The notes under the pieces are model-generated. The model searched no databases. It was given only the letters and a program-made list of their open reading frames with translations, and was not told where the DNA came from. Below are positions 1-8,597 of a stretch of 64,000 nt of DNA, piece by piece. Position 1 is the first letter of the stretch; each line of letters starts with the position of its first letter. The DNA comes from CAVUEG01 sp963740525 (GTDB taxonomy: Bacteria > Actinomycetota > Actinomycetes > Propionibacteriales > Nocardioidaceae), in NCBI GenBank assembly GCA_963740525.1, contig CAVUEG010000007.1, positions 7,758-71,757 of the forward strand. Reading direction: 5' to 3'. The position numbers and the translations under genes were made by a program.

Positions 1-871
1 GCATGGTCGCGCCGTAGTAGGGGAACGTGATCATGGCGATGAGCAGTGCCCACCCCCTTGACGCTGTCCACGTGGCGTCGTCAACATCGAGTGCCCTTCG
101 GAACTCGCGACGGCCTTCGTCATCGAGGACCTCCCAAGCAACGATCAGGTCCACCGTCGGGTTGCCGATGGCAAGACCCCCGAAGTCGAGCACGGCCGTC
201 AAACGGCCCGCATCGTCCAACAGCAGGTTCTCGGCCAACAGGTCACCGTGGTACCAGCCCACGGTCGCATCAGCCGCAAAAGAGGCTTCGACCGCGCGGT
301 CCCACACCCGGAGTGCTTCATCTATGTCGATTGCCAGGTCAAGCACCCGACACTCCGCCACAGCATCGCGGAAGTCAGCGTCCAAGGATGCAAGCGGCAG
401 TCCCCGGTACCACCCTAGGGTCTCATCGCCTGCGGCCCCGGGAGGAACCTCCATCTCTCGCAGTTCTGTCACGAACTGAACAAGGTCCGTGGCGAGTCCA
501 CCAGACGCACCCAGGCCCGACCCAGACACCGGAGGCGTGGGGCTCGCACCGTCGAGCCACTGCGTGATTGCCCAACGCTCGCTGTAGCCCAGGTCGGGTT
601 CGCCGACGCCCAGGACCTTGGGAACCTGGAACGTGATCCGAGGACTGAGGAAGGGCAGCCACCTCGCCTCCTTCTCGATGGTTGCGCCGCCGCCCGGTTG
701 CCGGGGTAGCCGCACCAGCATGTCGCCCCCGAGGCGAAATAGGGCGTTCGACGAACCGGAGTCGCGAGTGGGTACCAGGTCGTGACCGGCGTACTCAGGG
801 AACGCCCTATCAACTAGACGACGTGCCAGCGTGACGTCGACCGATAACTCGTCGCTGTGGAGTTGACTCAC
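1..871 (-). CDS. Aminoglycoside phosphotransferase-family protein, C-terminus cut by window edge
   Basis: The minus frame opens at a GTG at 871, preceded by an AAAGGA-type ribosome site, and stays open to base 1, so the 3' end lies outside the window. About 290 residues are visible. The protein-kinase-like fold of the APH family is shown by HGDLLAEN near residue 208, which fits the HxDxxxxN catalytic loop, and by LDFGG near residue 228, the metal-binding Asp segment. A Lys/Glu-containing N-lobe (EKEARWLPFL) comes earlier. Family members phosphorylate aminoglycosides, macrolides or other small hydroxyl compounds using ATP or GTP. The substrate cannot be told from the sequence. A resistance role is possible but unproven, since many actinobacterial members are housekeeping kinases. 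Confidence 0.85.
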   Translation of the reverse strand, partial: MSQLHSDELSVDVTLARRLVDRAFPEYAGHDLVPTRDSGSSNALFRLGGDMLVRLPRQPGGGATIEKEARWLPFLSPRITFQVPKVLGVGEPDLGYSERWAITQWLDGASPTPPVSGSGLGASGGLATDLVQFVTELREMEVPPGAAGDETLGWYRGLPLASLDADFRDAVAECRVLDLAIDIDEALRVWDRAVEASFAADATVGWYHGDLLAENLLLDDAGRLTAVLDFGGLAIGNPTVDLIVAWEVLDDEGRREFRRALDVDDATWTASRGWALLIAMITFPYYGATM

Positions 872-1327
872 TCCGGCATCCTTTCTGGTACGTACAACGG
901 GGCGCCACCCGATTCCATCCGCTCATCGGATCCGGGCGTCTCGGGACGCACGCTGCAGTCGTTCCCCGCTCTGTTCTCACACCTGTAAGCGAAGGGGGGC
1001 CACCAGCAAGGTTCTCGGGTTCTTGACCTTGAACGCCACGAGTTCATGGTGGCACGGCACAGGGGATCGTCATCAGCCCGACGTTTCTCGAGAGTGCTTC
1101 ATGTCGCCGCGTCCAAGCGCTCTGCAAGTCGCGCGATTGGGATGCGGCGCGCGCCATCTCGCGTGGCACCGTGTCGGTGTGGTGGCGCTGGACGGGGCCC
1201 GCTCTGCGACTGCTCCCTGCCAACGACTAGGACGAGTCTTGCCTGGTGATGCAGGAGGTCGTGGTCAATGAGGTTGGCCTCCCACTGAAGGCTGCCTGGC
1301 GTCGGCGCGTCGCCGTACGGTGGCGGC
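872..1327. other. Intergenic region without a recognisable gene
   Basis: This 456-base gap separates the divergent phosphotransferase and the hydrolase gene. Short open frames exist on both strands, but their translations are rich in Arg/Ala/Pro, match no family I recognise and lack good ribosome sites. The promoters of both flanking genes must lie here. I see no convincing RNA gene, repeat or operator. Confidence 0.5.
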
Positions 1328-2023
1328 ATGGACATCATCCTGATCCCCGGGCTCTGGCTGAACGCGGCGACGTGGGACGCCGTCGTCCCTCACCTCGAGG
1401 CCGCCGGCCACCGCCCCCGGGCGCTGACCTTGCCCGGCATGGAGAGCAAGGCCGCCGATCGCTCCGGCATCACCCTCGAGGACCACGTCGCGGCGGTCGT
1501 CGACGCCCTCGACGCCTCTGATGGCCCGGCACTTCTGGTCGGTCACTCCGCCGGGTCCGGGCTGGCCTGGGCCGCGGTGGACGCCCGACCCGACCGAGTC
1601 GCCCGGGTCGTGTACGTCGGGGGCTTCCCGGGCGGTGACGGCGACCCGCTGCTCACCGGTCTGCCCGCCGAGAACGGTGAGGTGCCGATGCCGGACTGGA
1701 AGGAGATGGGCGAGGAGGCCAACATCGTCGACTTCGAGCCCGCGCAGCTGGAGCGGTTCTACGCCGATGCCATCCCGGTGCCGGAGGCCGTGATCACCAC
1801 ACCGGTCCGGCTGACCGACGAGCGACGGTACGCCGTGCCTGCCACGGCGATCTGTCCGGAGTACACCGTCGCGGACCTGCGCGAGTGGATGGCCGAGGGA
1901 GAGCTGCCCGAGCTCGAGCGCACCCTCGACCTCGACCTGGTCGACCTGCCCGGCGGGCACTGGCCCCAGCTGACTCAGCCCGAGGCGCTCGCCGCCGCCC
2001 TCATCGACGCCGCCGCCCGATGA
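1328..2023 (+). CDS. Alpha/beta hydrolase, 231 aa
   Basis: This is a compact alpha/beta-hydrolase-fold enzyme. The N-terminal strand and oxyanion region read ILIPGLWLN (about residues 4-12). The nucleophile elbow is GHSAG (about residues 73-77), with Ser as nucleophile. The catalytic His lies in GGHWPQ near residue 212. The length matches the short esterase-like members annotated only as alpha/beta hydrolase. The start is the ATG after a GGTGG stretch. A VOC-fold gene follows 64 bases downstream in the same direction, so the two may be co-transcribed. The substrate is unknown and could be an ester, lactone or amide. Confidence 0.85.
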   Translation: MDIILIPGLWLNAATWDAVVPHLEAAGHRPRALTLPGMESKAADRSGITLEDHVAAVVDALDASDGPALLVGHSAGSGLAWAAVDARPDRVARVVYVGGFPGGDGDPLLTGLPAENGEVPMPDWKEMGEEANIVDFEPAQLERFYADAIPVPEAVITTPVRLTDERRYAVPATAICPEYTVADLREWMAEGELPELERTLDLDLVDLPGGHWPQLTQPEALAAALIDAAAR

Positions 2024-2087
2024 CCCGGTTCGCGGCCCACCACCCGAACCTGTCGATCGCAACGACCAGATCGCGAGGATTGATCGC

Positions 2088-2528
2088 ATGACCCACATCA
2101 GGCGCTTCGACCACATCGGCATCACCGTCGCCGACCTCGACTCGGCGACCTCGTTCTTCGTCGGGCTCGGTCTGGAGGTCGAGGGCACCGGCTCCGTCGA
2201 GGGCGAGTTCGTGGAGACCGTCTGCGCCATCCCGGGTGCGGTCTGTGAGATCGCGATGCTGAGGTCCCCAGACGGAGGGACCCGGCTGGAGCTCGCGAGC
2301 TTCGTCAAGCCCGACCATCTGCCCGGGTCGCCCCGGGCGATGGCCAACGAGCTCGGCCTGCGCAACGTGTCCTTCGAGGTCGATGACCTCCAGTCGGCCG
2401 TCGACGCGGTGGCTGCGGAGGGGTACGGCCTCGTCGGCGGCATCGGCGAGTACGAGAGCAGCGTGCGGATGGCCTACGTGCGCGGGCCTGACGGGATCAT
2501 CGTGTCGCTGTTCGAGCAGCTCGGCTGA
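2088..2528 (+). CDS. VOC-superfamily (glyoxalase-like) protein, 146 aa
   Basis: The protein has two beta-alpha-beta-beta-beta modules typical of the vicinal oxygen chelate fold. It opens with FDHIGITVADLDSA, which includes a likely metal-ligand His, and closes with YVRGPDGIIVSLFEQ, whose Glu is a typical last ligand. Members include glyoxalase I, methylmalonyl-CoA epimerase, dioxygenases and binding or resistance proteins. The length fits an epimerase or glyoxalase-like monomer, but nothing fixes the substrate. The ATG follows a GAGGA ribosome site. It ends 7 bases before the convergent PEP-mutase-family gene, with no obvious terminator between. Confidence 0.85.
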   Translation: MTHIRRFDHIGITVADLDSATSFFVGLGLEVEGTGSVEGEFVETVCAIPGAVCEIAMLRSPDGGTRLELASFVKPDHLPGSPRAMANELGLRNVSFEVDDLQSAVDAVAAEGYGLVGGIGEYESSVRMAYVRGPDGIIVSLFEQLG

Positions 2529-2534
2529 CGGTCG

Positions 2535-3368
2535 TCACGGCTCGAAGCGGCGCTGCAGGTCGGCGTACTCGATCGCACCGTCGAGGAAGCCGAGGGTGCC
2601 GGTGTCGAGGAGCTCCCGACCAGCGCGCTCCAGCATGCCGAGGGCTGCTCGGGCCAGGCTCCCGCCCAGGCTCACCCGCTTGACGCCGAGCGAGAAGAGC
2701 GTGGGCGCGTCGACCAGGTTCGCCAGCCCCGCCACGATGTTGAGCGGGCCGGGGATGGCGGCGGCGAGCCGGCGGATCGTGTCCTCCTCGACGACGCCGG
2801 GCACGAAGATGCAGTCGGCACCGGCCTCCAGGTACCGCGCCGCCCGCTCGACCGTCTCGGCGAAGGCATCGCCGCTGGTGCCGGCGAAGTAGGTGTCAGT
2901 CCGGGCGTTCAGCACGAAGGAACCCCTGGGCGCCGCGGCCCGGGCGGCAGCGATGCGCTCGGCGGCCTCATCGATGCCGAACAGCCCGTCCTTCCCTGAG
3001 TCCTCGAGGTTGCCGCCCGCCGCCCCGAGCCCCACGGCCAGAGCCACCGTGTGGGCCACGTCGTCCGCGGTGTCGCCGTACCCCGCTTCGAGGTCCGCGG
3101 TCACCGGCACACCCACCGCCGCCACGATGCGACTCACGTGCTCGAGCATCGTGTCGCGGTCCAGGAGCTCTCCATCGGGGATTCCACACGACCAGGCGAT
3201 GCCCGCGCTGGTCGTGCCGATCGCCGGGAAGCCGACCTGCTCGAGGATTCGAGCGGATCCGGCGTCCCAGGCGTTGGGGAGCACGAAGCCGGGACCAGCG
3301 TGCAGGGCAAGGAGCGCCGCTGCCGCGTCGTACGACGCCGGGTCACCGTCCAGCACATCCGCGGGCAT
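2535..3368 (-). CDS. Isocitrate lyase/PEP mutase superfamily enzyme, 277 aa
   Basis: The sequence follows the PEP mutase/isocitrate lyase barrel. It has LPNAWDAGSA near the N-terminus, TTSAGIAWSCG, the metal-binding ADLEAGYGD loop, LEDSGKDGLF and NARTDTYF. It lacks the KKCGH loop of true isocitrate lyase, so it belongs to the broad group that includes carboxyphosphonoenolpyruvate phosphonomutase, 2-methylisocitrate lyase-like and oxaloacetate hydrolase-like enzymes. The likely reaction breaks or rearranges a C-C or C-P bond of a 2-oxo acid derivative. The frame is open further upstream into the sigma-factor gene. I chose the ATG at 3368 because it gives the usual family length. Another ATG at 3416 is possible. 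Confidence 0.85.
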   Translation of the reverse strand: MPADVLDGDPASYDAAAALLALHAGPGFVLPNAWDAGSARILEQVGFPAIGTTSAGIAWSCGIPDGELLDRDTMLEHVSRIVAAVGVPVTADLEAGYGDTADDVAHTVALAVGLGAAGGNLEDSGKDGLFGIDEAAERIAAARAAAPRGSFVLNARTDTYFAGTSGDAFAETVERAARYLEAGADCIFVPGVVEEDTIRRLAAAIPGPLNIVAGLANLVDAPTLFSLGVKRVSLGGSLARAALGMLERAGRELLDTGTLGFLDGAIEYADLQRRFEP

Positions 3369-3435
3369 GACCCCATGATCGGCGATCACGGCATCTCGCG
3401 ACACCCCACGCACCATCCCTGCTGGTGAGCGTGCC

Positions 3436-3930
3436 TCACGCTCGTTCGTCGACCAGTGCCTCTCGGAGCATGCTCCGCGCCGCCGCGTAGCGGCTTCGAG
3501 CGGTGGACGGATTGAGCCCGAGGATCTCGGCTGCCTCCACGATGGTGAAACCATCCCAGTGGATGAGCATCACCAGCTCGCGTTGCGCCTGATGCAGTCG
3601 CAGCACCGCATCGCGCACCCCATAGCCCTCGTCGGAAGGTGGCGAAGCCGCCGCCAGGTGATGACGCAGCCGCTCGGTCAGGTCCAGCCGTCGAGAGGCG
3701 GTCCGCCGAAAGTTGCTGAGGGTGTTCGCCGCGATGACGAAGAGCCACATGCGCTGGCGCTCGGCGGGGGCAGGCATCTTGTCGATCCTCCGCCACGCCG
3801 TCAGCATCACCTCGCCGTACAGGTCGGCTGCGTCCTCAGGTGAGGTCACGCGGCGGACGAAGTAGGCAAGGAGATCAGCTGACGCGTCACGCAGCGCCGC
3901 GCGCGCCGCAGCCTTCGTGTCGGGACTCAC
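3436..3930 (-). CDS. ECF-type RNA polymerase sigma factor, 164 aa
   Basis: This is a short sigma-70 family protein with region 2 (about residues 15-75, including AADLYGEVMLTAWR) and region 4 (about 105-160, with the helix-turn-helix TIVEAAEILGLNPSTARSR). There is no region 1 or 3, as expected of the ECF group. It starts at a GTG that overlaps the stop of the upstream membrane-protein gene (GTGA), so the two are translationally coupled. The partner probably controls its activity, although here the membrane gene comes first, the reverse of the common sigma then anti-sigma order. The target promoters cannot be read from this window. Confidence 0.88.
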   Translation of the reverse strand: MSPDTKAAARAALRDASADLLAYFVRRVTSPEDAADLYGEVMLTAWRRIDKMPAPAERQRMWLFVIAANTLSNFRRTASRRLDLTERLRHHLAAASPPSDEGYGVRDAVLRLHQAQRELVMLIHWDGFTIVEAAEILGLNPSTARSRYAAARSMLREALVDERA

Positions 3931-4526
3931 TGATCATCGCCATCGCACGCGCTGGCCATGGAGAGTCCCACGCTGGATGAAGGCAGATCCTGACTGGCGA
4001 GCTCAGCGTCCAATCGCTGGGCAACCAGCTGGTACATCGCCTCCACCTCGTACTCGGGGACCGTCTGCGCTGGCCCCGCCTCAGAGTCTCGAGTGGCACG
4101 CGGTCCCGCCTCTCGAGTCGCCTCGGCGAGGCTGATGGCCGAGACGTCGAGCTCCTTCAAGTACCTCTCGGCGGCGTCAGTCACCTCCGCGCGCACGGCA
4201 TCGTCCACCGGCGCGGCGGGGTCCTGAACCTGCTTGACCCCGAAGGTGAGCGCGCATTCGGCACCCGTCGAGGTCGTGACGACACCTCGCGCAGGCGCGG
4301 AGTCGAACCACGGAAGGATGCCCGCAGCGGCCGCGGCGCCCCCGGCGCCCAACGTGCCCATCACGACCAGGCCACCGATGACGAGGCGGCGGTTGCGGCG
4401 AGACCGTGGCCGGGCGGTCAAGCCCTCGGCCTCCATCACGATCCGGGCGAGCTCGGCGTCGAGCTCTGGCGTAAGGGCGGGCACCGGGGGCGAGGACAGG
4501 GCGAGCTGCTCGTCGAACGAGGTCAT
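3927..4526 (-). CDS. Membrane-anchored protein coupled to ECF sigma factor, 199 aa
   Basis: No family is recognised with certainty. The N-terminal 50 residues are soluble and acidic (LTPELDAELARI). A basic cluster (RPRSRRNRR) is followed by one membrane segment (about residues 48-70, Gly/Ala/Val rich), and the remaining 130 residues would be outside the membrane. This topology and the 4-bp overlap with the sigma gene suggest an anti-sigma or sensor role, but no zinc-binding HxxxCxxC motif is present. The extracytoplasmic part contains a single Cys in TGAECALTF and one near the C-terminus (SACDGDDQ), so a disulfide is possible. The function is inferred from context only. Confidence 0.75.
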   Translation of the reverse strand: MTSFDEQLALSSPPVPALTPELDAELARIVMEAEGLTARPRSRRNRRLVIGGLVVMGTLGAGGAAAAAGILPWFDSAPARGVVTTSTGAECALTFGVKQVQDPAAPVDDAVRAEVTDAAERYLKELDVSAISLAEATREAGPRATRDSEAGPAQTVPEYEVEAMYQLVAQRLDAELASQDLPSSSVGLSMASACDGDDQ

Positions 4527-4829
4527 GGGTGTTCCTTTTCGGGAGTTGGCGATCCGTCACACGTACATGTACCGAGTTCGACCTTTCGTCCAACGTCCCA
4601 AGAAGTTCACTCGTCGACCGTTTCGCAGATCAGGGCGAGTGCCCGATCCTTCCGCCTCTGACCTGCGGAGACGCAACTCATTGGGGTGATATGGCCCTGG
4701 TGCGCCCGCCTTCACCGGTAGCCAGCATGGCACCGGTTCTCAGGCAGCCAAGAGCCTGGTCCCTGACCACTCACGCCCACCGGCGATGGTGGATCAGGGA
4801 CCTCGGCCCAGGACAGGTTGGGCGGATCG
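4527..4829. other. Intergenic region, probable promoter of the sigma operon
   Basis: This 303-base stretch lies between the leftward sigma cassette and the leftward secreted-protein gene. It contains a perfect 10-base palindrome, GTACATGTAC, at 4563-4572, about 37 bases upstream of the cassette's first start codon, so it may be an operator. No coding frame in it looks real. Confidence 0.35.
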
Positions 4830-5135
4830 CTACCTCTCGCCCGTGCCGCCTCGACACAGACCGAGCTTGCCCGGAGCACCCTTCGGCAGGTTGTAGTACT
4901 TCCACGAGTCCGCCGCGGTCTGGACCTGGGAGGCCGTCTGACCCGCGGTCGAGTCGTAGTCATTCAGACCACTCGCTGCGCAGGCAGAGTTGGCGTGGTC
5001 CAGCGCCCCCGTGTCGTTGGTGTTGTTTGCGATGCCAGGTGGCCCCTTCACCTCGCCCGCGATGGCTTGACCGGCCGAGCCAACTACGAGTGCGGCCACG
5101 CAGAACGCGGTGGCGCAAGACTTCTTGAGCAACAT
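4830..5135 (-). CDS. Small secreted protein with signal peptide, 101 aa
   Basis: The protein begins with a classic Sec signal peptide. A short basic start (MLLKK) is followed by a hydrophobic core and an A-G-Q-A-I-A-type cleavage site near residue 26. The mature part of about 75 residues is polar, with two Cys residues (NSACAASG and GLCRGG) that could pair outside the cell. It resembles small conserved hypothetical secreted proteins found in actinobacteria, and I cannot assign a role. The ATG follows a GAAAGGCGGG ribosome site. The 195 bases between this gene and the map gene to its right hold no further gene. Confidence 0.75.
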   Translation of the reverse strand: MLLKKSCATAFCVAALVVGSAGQAIAGEVKGPPGIANNTNDTGALDHANSACAASGLNDYDSTAGQTASQVQTAADSWKYYNLPKGAPGKLGLCRGGTGER

Positions 5136-5330
5136 CTTCGCCCGCCTTTCGTCGAATCCGAGACCGAAAACCGAACATCGAAATTACGCTCCGCCGACAG
5201 CCCGGTCAACGAGTCCACCTGGCCCCTGCTAGACCGGAGCGGCAGTGATGAGGTGAGCGCGGGATCGTCACCGACGTCCTGGTCCTCACCGCGGTGCCAG
5301 GCTGCCAGGACGCACCAATGCCGTGCCTCG

Positions 5331-6182
5331 TCAGGGGAGGGTGAGGACCTCGGCGCCGTCGTCGGTGACGAGGAGGGTGTGCTCGAACTGGGCACTGCGC
5401 TTGCGGTCCTTGGTGACGACGGTCCAGTCGTCCTCCCACATGTCCCACTCGTGGGTGCCGAGGTTGAGCATCGGCTCGATGGTGAAGGTCATCCCGGTCT
5501 CGATGACGGTGTCGTAGTACGACGCGTCGTAGTGCGGGATGATCAGGCCGGAGTGGAAGGCGGTGCCGATGCCGTGCCCGGTGAAGTCCCGGACCACGCC
5601 GTAGCCGAAGCGCTTCGCGTAGGACTCGATGACCCTGCCGATCACGTTGATCTGCCGACCTGGCCGGACCGCCTTGATCGCCCGGCTCAGGGCCTCATCG
5701 GGTGCGCTCGACCAGCAGCCGGCTCTCCTCGTCGACGTCACCGGCCAGGAACGTCGCGTTCGTGTCGCCGTGGACGCCGCCGATGAACGCGGTGATGTCG
5801 ATGTTGACGATGTCACCGTCCTCGACCACGCGCCTGTCGGGGATGCCGTGACAGATCACCTCGTTGACACTGGTGCACAGCGACTTGGGGAAGCGCCGGT
5901 AGCCCAGGGTCGAGGGGTAGGCGCCGTGGTCGCAGAGGAACTCGTGACCGATGCGGTCCAGCTCGTCGGTGGTCACTCCCGGCGCGACGTGCTCGCCGAC
6001 CAGCTGGAGCGCCTGGGCGGCGATCCGGCCGGCGATCCGCATCCGCTCGATGGTCTCGGCGTCCTTGACCTCCGGGCCGTCGTACGGCGAGCGGTGCAGT
6101 CGCTGGTCGACGTACTCGGGACGGGGATGCTGTCGGGGACGGGGCGGCGAGGGGAGATGGTCGCGGGGGCGATCGGGTTCAC
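5331..6182 (-). CDS. map: Type I methionine aminopeptidase (two single-base frame breaks)
   Basis: The enzyme removes N-terminal Met from new proteins in the cytoplasm. All five metal ligands of the pita-bread fold are visible: Asp in NIDITAF, Asp in VHGDTN, His in TGHGIGTAFH, Glu in TIEPMLN and Glu in AQFEHTLL. The length is about 283 residues, with the N-terminal extension usual in actinobacterial Map. The reading frame breaks twice. A base is missing in the G run at about 6123-6126 (SIP then RPEYVDQ), and an extra base lies near 5697 (VERTR then EALSRAI). Both are most simply sequencing errors, because the conserved sequence continues perfectly. The start is a GTG at 6182. Confidence 0.9.
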
Positions 6183-6298
6183 CCGTCGAGTGTAGTTTCA
6201 GCCAGGGAGGGGAAGAGGCCGGGGACGCAGTGGCCGACACCCGGCCGGACCCGGTCCGGGCACCGGTCGACACTGGCCGAAACGAGGAGAGGCAAGCG

Positions 6299-6486
6299 GT
6301 GAGCGAGTACTGGTTCTGCTTGGAGCACCACACGGTGGAGGACCCGCGACGGCTGCAAGAACGCCGACCGGCTCGGCCCCTACCCCAGCGAGGCCGAGGC
6401 CGCTCGGAGCACTCGACAAGGTCGAGGAGCGCAACGAGCAGTGGGACAACGACCCCGCCTGGAACGATGACGATCTCGAGGACTGA
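6299..6486 (+). CDS. Small conserved actinobacterial protein, about 61 aa (two frame breaks)
   Basis: Starting at a GTG after GAGGAG, the reading runs SEYWFCLEHHTVEDP. After correcting one extra base near 6347 it continues DGCKNADRLGPYPSEAEA. After a second extra base near 6404 it goes on to LDKVEERNEQWDNDPAWNDD and stops at 6484-6486. The restored protein matches, from memory, a short conserved protein of actinobacteria with a CxxHHTVE start and an acidic WDNDPAWN end. The two Cys and two His residues near the N-terminus could bind metal. Its function is unknown. It is followed by a strong hairpin shared with the convergent histone-like gene. Confidence 0.65.
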
Positions 6487-6507
6487 CCACCAACGCCCTC
6501 GAGATGC

Positions 6508-6539
6508 CGAAGCCCCCGCCGTGACCGGCGGGGGCTTCG
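6508..6539. terminator. Bidirectional hairpin terminator
   Basis: A perfect 14-base stem with a TGAC loop lies between two convergent genes. The left arm is CGAAGCCCCCGCCG (6508-6521) and the right arm is its complement (6526-6539). There is no clear T run, which is common in high-GC actinobacteria. It probably ends transcription of the small plus-strand gene and of the minus-strand histone-like gene. Confidence 0.8.
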
Positions 6540-6557
6540 TGCTTCAGAAGGTGGAAG

Positions 6558-7003
6558 CTACTTCTTGGCGGTGCGCTTCGCCGGTGCTTCTTGCCTTCTT
6601 GGCGGGTGCCTTCTTTGCCGCGGTCTTCTTGGCCGGGGACTTCTTCGCCGCAGTCTTCTTCGCGGGCGCCTTCTTGGTGGCCTTCTTCACGGCCTTCTTG
6701 GCCGTCTTCTTTGCCGCGGTCGCTCTTGGACGCGGTCTTCTTCACGGCCTTCTTGGCAGTCTTCTTGGCCGGGGACTTCTTCGCTGCCGCCTTCTTGGCG
6801 GGCGCCTTCTTCGCGACGGTCTTCTTGGCGGGTGCCTTCTTCGCCGCGGTCTTCTTGGCCGGGGACTTCTTCGCTGCCGCCTTCTTGGCGGGTGCCTTCT
6901 TCGCGACGGTCTTCTTGGCGGTGGTCTTCTTTGCCGCGGTCTTCTTGGCCGGGGACTTCTTCGCCGCCGACTTCTTCGCGGGAGCCTTCTTTGCTGCCGG
7001 CAC
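6558..7003 (-). CDS. Lysine/alanine-rich histone H1-like protein (frame breaks)
   Basis: The protein is almost entirely made of Lys, Ala, Pro and Thr in repeats such as KKAPAKK, KKSPAKK, KKTAAKK and KKTVAKK, like the C-terminal tail of eukaryotic histone H1, of chlamydial Hc proteins and of actinobacterial HU-type proteins. It has no globular DNA-binding domain, so it is probably a free H1-like nucleoid protein that coats DNA by charge. The start is a GTG at 7003 behind a good AGGAGG site. Breaks near 6721 and near 6580-6590 interrupt the frame. The natural end reads APAKRTAKK and stops at 6558-6560, giving about 147 residues. The repeats are prone to slippage, so true length variation is also possible. 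Confidence 0.8.
6600..7000. repeat. Degenerate tandem repeat encoding Lys-Ala-Pro units
   Basis: On the plus strand the region is a run of CTTCTT blocks spaced every 12-15 bases (for example CTTCTTGGCGGGTGCC and CTTCTTGGCCGGGGA). It reads on the minus strand as KK-x-PAKK-type units. Two blocks of about 90 bases at 6770-6860 and 6860-6950 are nearly identical, which points to recent internal duplication. The plus-strand reading frames look like hydrophobic membrane proteins only because Lys codons become Phe/Leu codons in reverse. Confidence 0.8.
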
Positions 7004-7251
7004 CAGTGCCTCCTGATTCGTGGCCCGAGATTCTCGGACCTGACCTGTGTCACAGACGGCCGGTGCGGTCGTCTCGTTGCCTATGATCTTGACAACATGA
7101 ATGGCGCAGGTAAACCAAATCGGCATAAACGCTTGATCGTGTCGCGAACAGTCAACAAAGGGATGTCGATGCTTGCGATAGGGCACGAGGGCTCGGAACC
7201 CCTTGTTTTCAAGGGATATCTCCACTCGCTGACCTTCGAAAGGACTCGCCC

Positions 7252-7521
7252 GTGGTGAAAACTCCCGAATGGAATCGTTCCGGTGGATTCATCGGTTTGG
7301 CCGGCATGGCGGTCGTTTTCTTCTTGTACGCGTCGTCGGGACTCGTCGCTCCGTGGTGGGCGGTCGTGCTGCTGATCTGCTTCTGGGTCGTCCTGTTCGG
7401 TCTCGGGTGCGTCTGGTTCATGTCACGCCCGACGCGGGTCATGCTGCTGCCTGTGGTGGCGGCAGCGGTGTGGTTCGGTGCCTTGGTCGCCGGCTCGCGG
7501 CTCCTCGGGTGGACCGCCTGA
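7252..7521 (+). CDS. Small membrane protein, 89 aa
   Basis: The protein has three hydrophobic stretches, at about residues 11-32, 34-56 and 62-82, separated by short basic or Gly-rich turns, so it is a small integral membrane protein. It has no motif I recognise. It begins at the GTG at 7252, with an AAAGGA ribosome site upstream, and lies between the divergent histone-like gene and the convergent panB gene, 27 bases from the end of panB. Its function is unknown. Confidence 0.7.
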   Translation: MVKTPEWNRSGGFIGLAGMAVVFFLYASSGLVAPWWAVVLLICFWVVLFGLGCVWFMSRPTRVMLLPVVAAAVWFGALVAGSRLLGWTA

Positions 7522-7548
7522 TCGGCATCACGACGACGGACGAAGACC

Positions 7549-8405
7549 TCAACCGCCGAAGGTGTGCTCGGGCCCCGGGAAGGTCCCCGCGGCCACATCG
7601 GCCGCGTAACTCCTGCGCCGCCTCGAGGAGCACGCCGTGCACGTCGGCGTACTGCTTGACGAACTTCGCCATCCGCCCGGTGCGCAGACCGAACGCGTCC
7701 TGCCAGACCAGCACCTGGGCGTCGCAGTGGGGGCCGGCGCCGATGCCGATCGTGGGGATCGCCAGCTCCTTGGTGATCTGGGCGGCGACCTCACCGGGCA
7801 CCATCTCCATCACGAGCGCGAAGGCACCGGCCTCCTCCATCGCGTGTGCCGCGTCGACGAGGCGAGCAGCCGCCTCGCCGCGTCCCTGCACGCGGTAGCC
7901 GCCGAGGTTGTGCTCGGACTGCAGGCGTGAAGCCGATGTGCGCCATCACCGGAATACCGGACTCGGTGAGCTTCTGGACCTGCGGCACCATCTCGATCCC
8001 GCCCTCGAGCTTCACCGCGTGCGCGTTCGCCTCCTTCATGAAGCGCACCGCCGTGTGGAAGGCCTGCTCGGCCGAACCCTGGTAGGAGCCGAACGGGAGG
8101 TCGGCCACGACCAGCGCGCGCCGCGCCGAACGGGTGACGGCGCGGACCAGCGGGATCAGCTCGTCGACGGTGACCGGGAGAGAGGTCTCGTTGCCGTAGA
8201 CGTTGTTGGAGGCCGAGTCACCGACCAGCATCACCGGGATCCCGGCCTCGTCGAAGGTCTGGGCGGCGTACTGCTCGTAGGCGGTGAGCATGGCCCACTT
8301 CTCGCCGCGCTCCTTCATCTCCCGCAGATGGTGGGTGCGCACCCGCCTGACCGGTGCGCCACCGCTTGCCGGACCCGTGCCGTAGGGCGCCGTCGTCTCG
8401 CTCAT
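7549..8405 (-). CDS. panB: 3-methyl-2-oxobutanoate hydroxymethyltransferase (two frame breaks)
   Basis: PanB makes ketopantoate from 2-oxoisovalerate and methylene-tetrahydrofolate, the first committed step of pantothenate and coenzyme A synthesis. The magnesium and substrate residues are present: Asp in VGDSASNNVYG, Asp in ADLPFGSYQ, Lys and Glu in VKLEGG, and the catalytic Glu in VMEMVPGE. The phosphate-like binding region GIGAGPHCDAQVLV also follows. About 285 residues are restored after removing an extra base near 7923 (HIGFTP then QSEHNLGGY) and another near 7605 (AAQE then YAADVAAG). The end reads PGPEHTFGG. No panC or panD gene is adjacent. Confidence 0.9.
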
Positions 8406-8597
8406 GGTTGCCTGCCTTGCGTGCTCTCGAGGCTCCCTGATGGAGTCCCCGGACCACTACTCAGGCTAGACCCGCGCGGCCGGGGGCGTACCTGTGTCGC
8501 TGGTCACGCTGCGTCTCCGGGTCCAGGATCCATCCTGATGATCGGCGCGTGGGGCGTGTCTGCGGATCGACTCGACGAAACGTTCTACTCTCCGCGC

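Noticed and set aside
872..1327. Short open frames in the first intergenic gap as a gene remnant
   Set aside because: No frame gives a recognisable protein on either strand, and there is no transposase or integrase sequence.
5331..6182. map as a true pseudogene
   Set aside because: Methionine aminopeptidase is normally essential, all metal ligands are present, and one break lies in a G run. A second map copy elsewhere cannot be excluded but is not needed to explain the data.
6591..7016. Plus-strand frame with repeated hydrophobic LAGDFFAAAF-type sequence, looking like a membrane protein
   Set aside because: It is the reverse reading of the Lys-Ala-Pro repeats, where AAG codons become CTT. 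The minus strand has the ribosome site and the meaningful protein.
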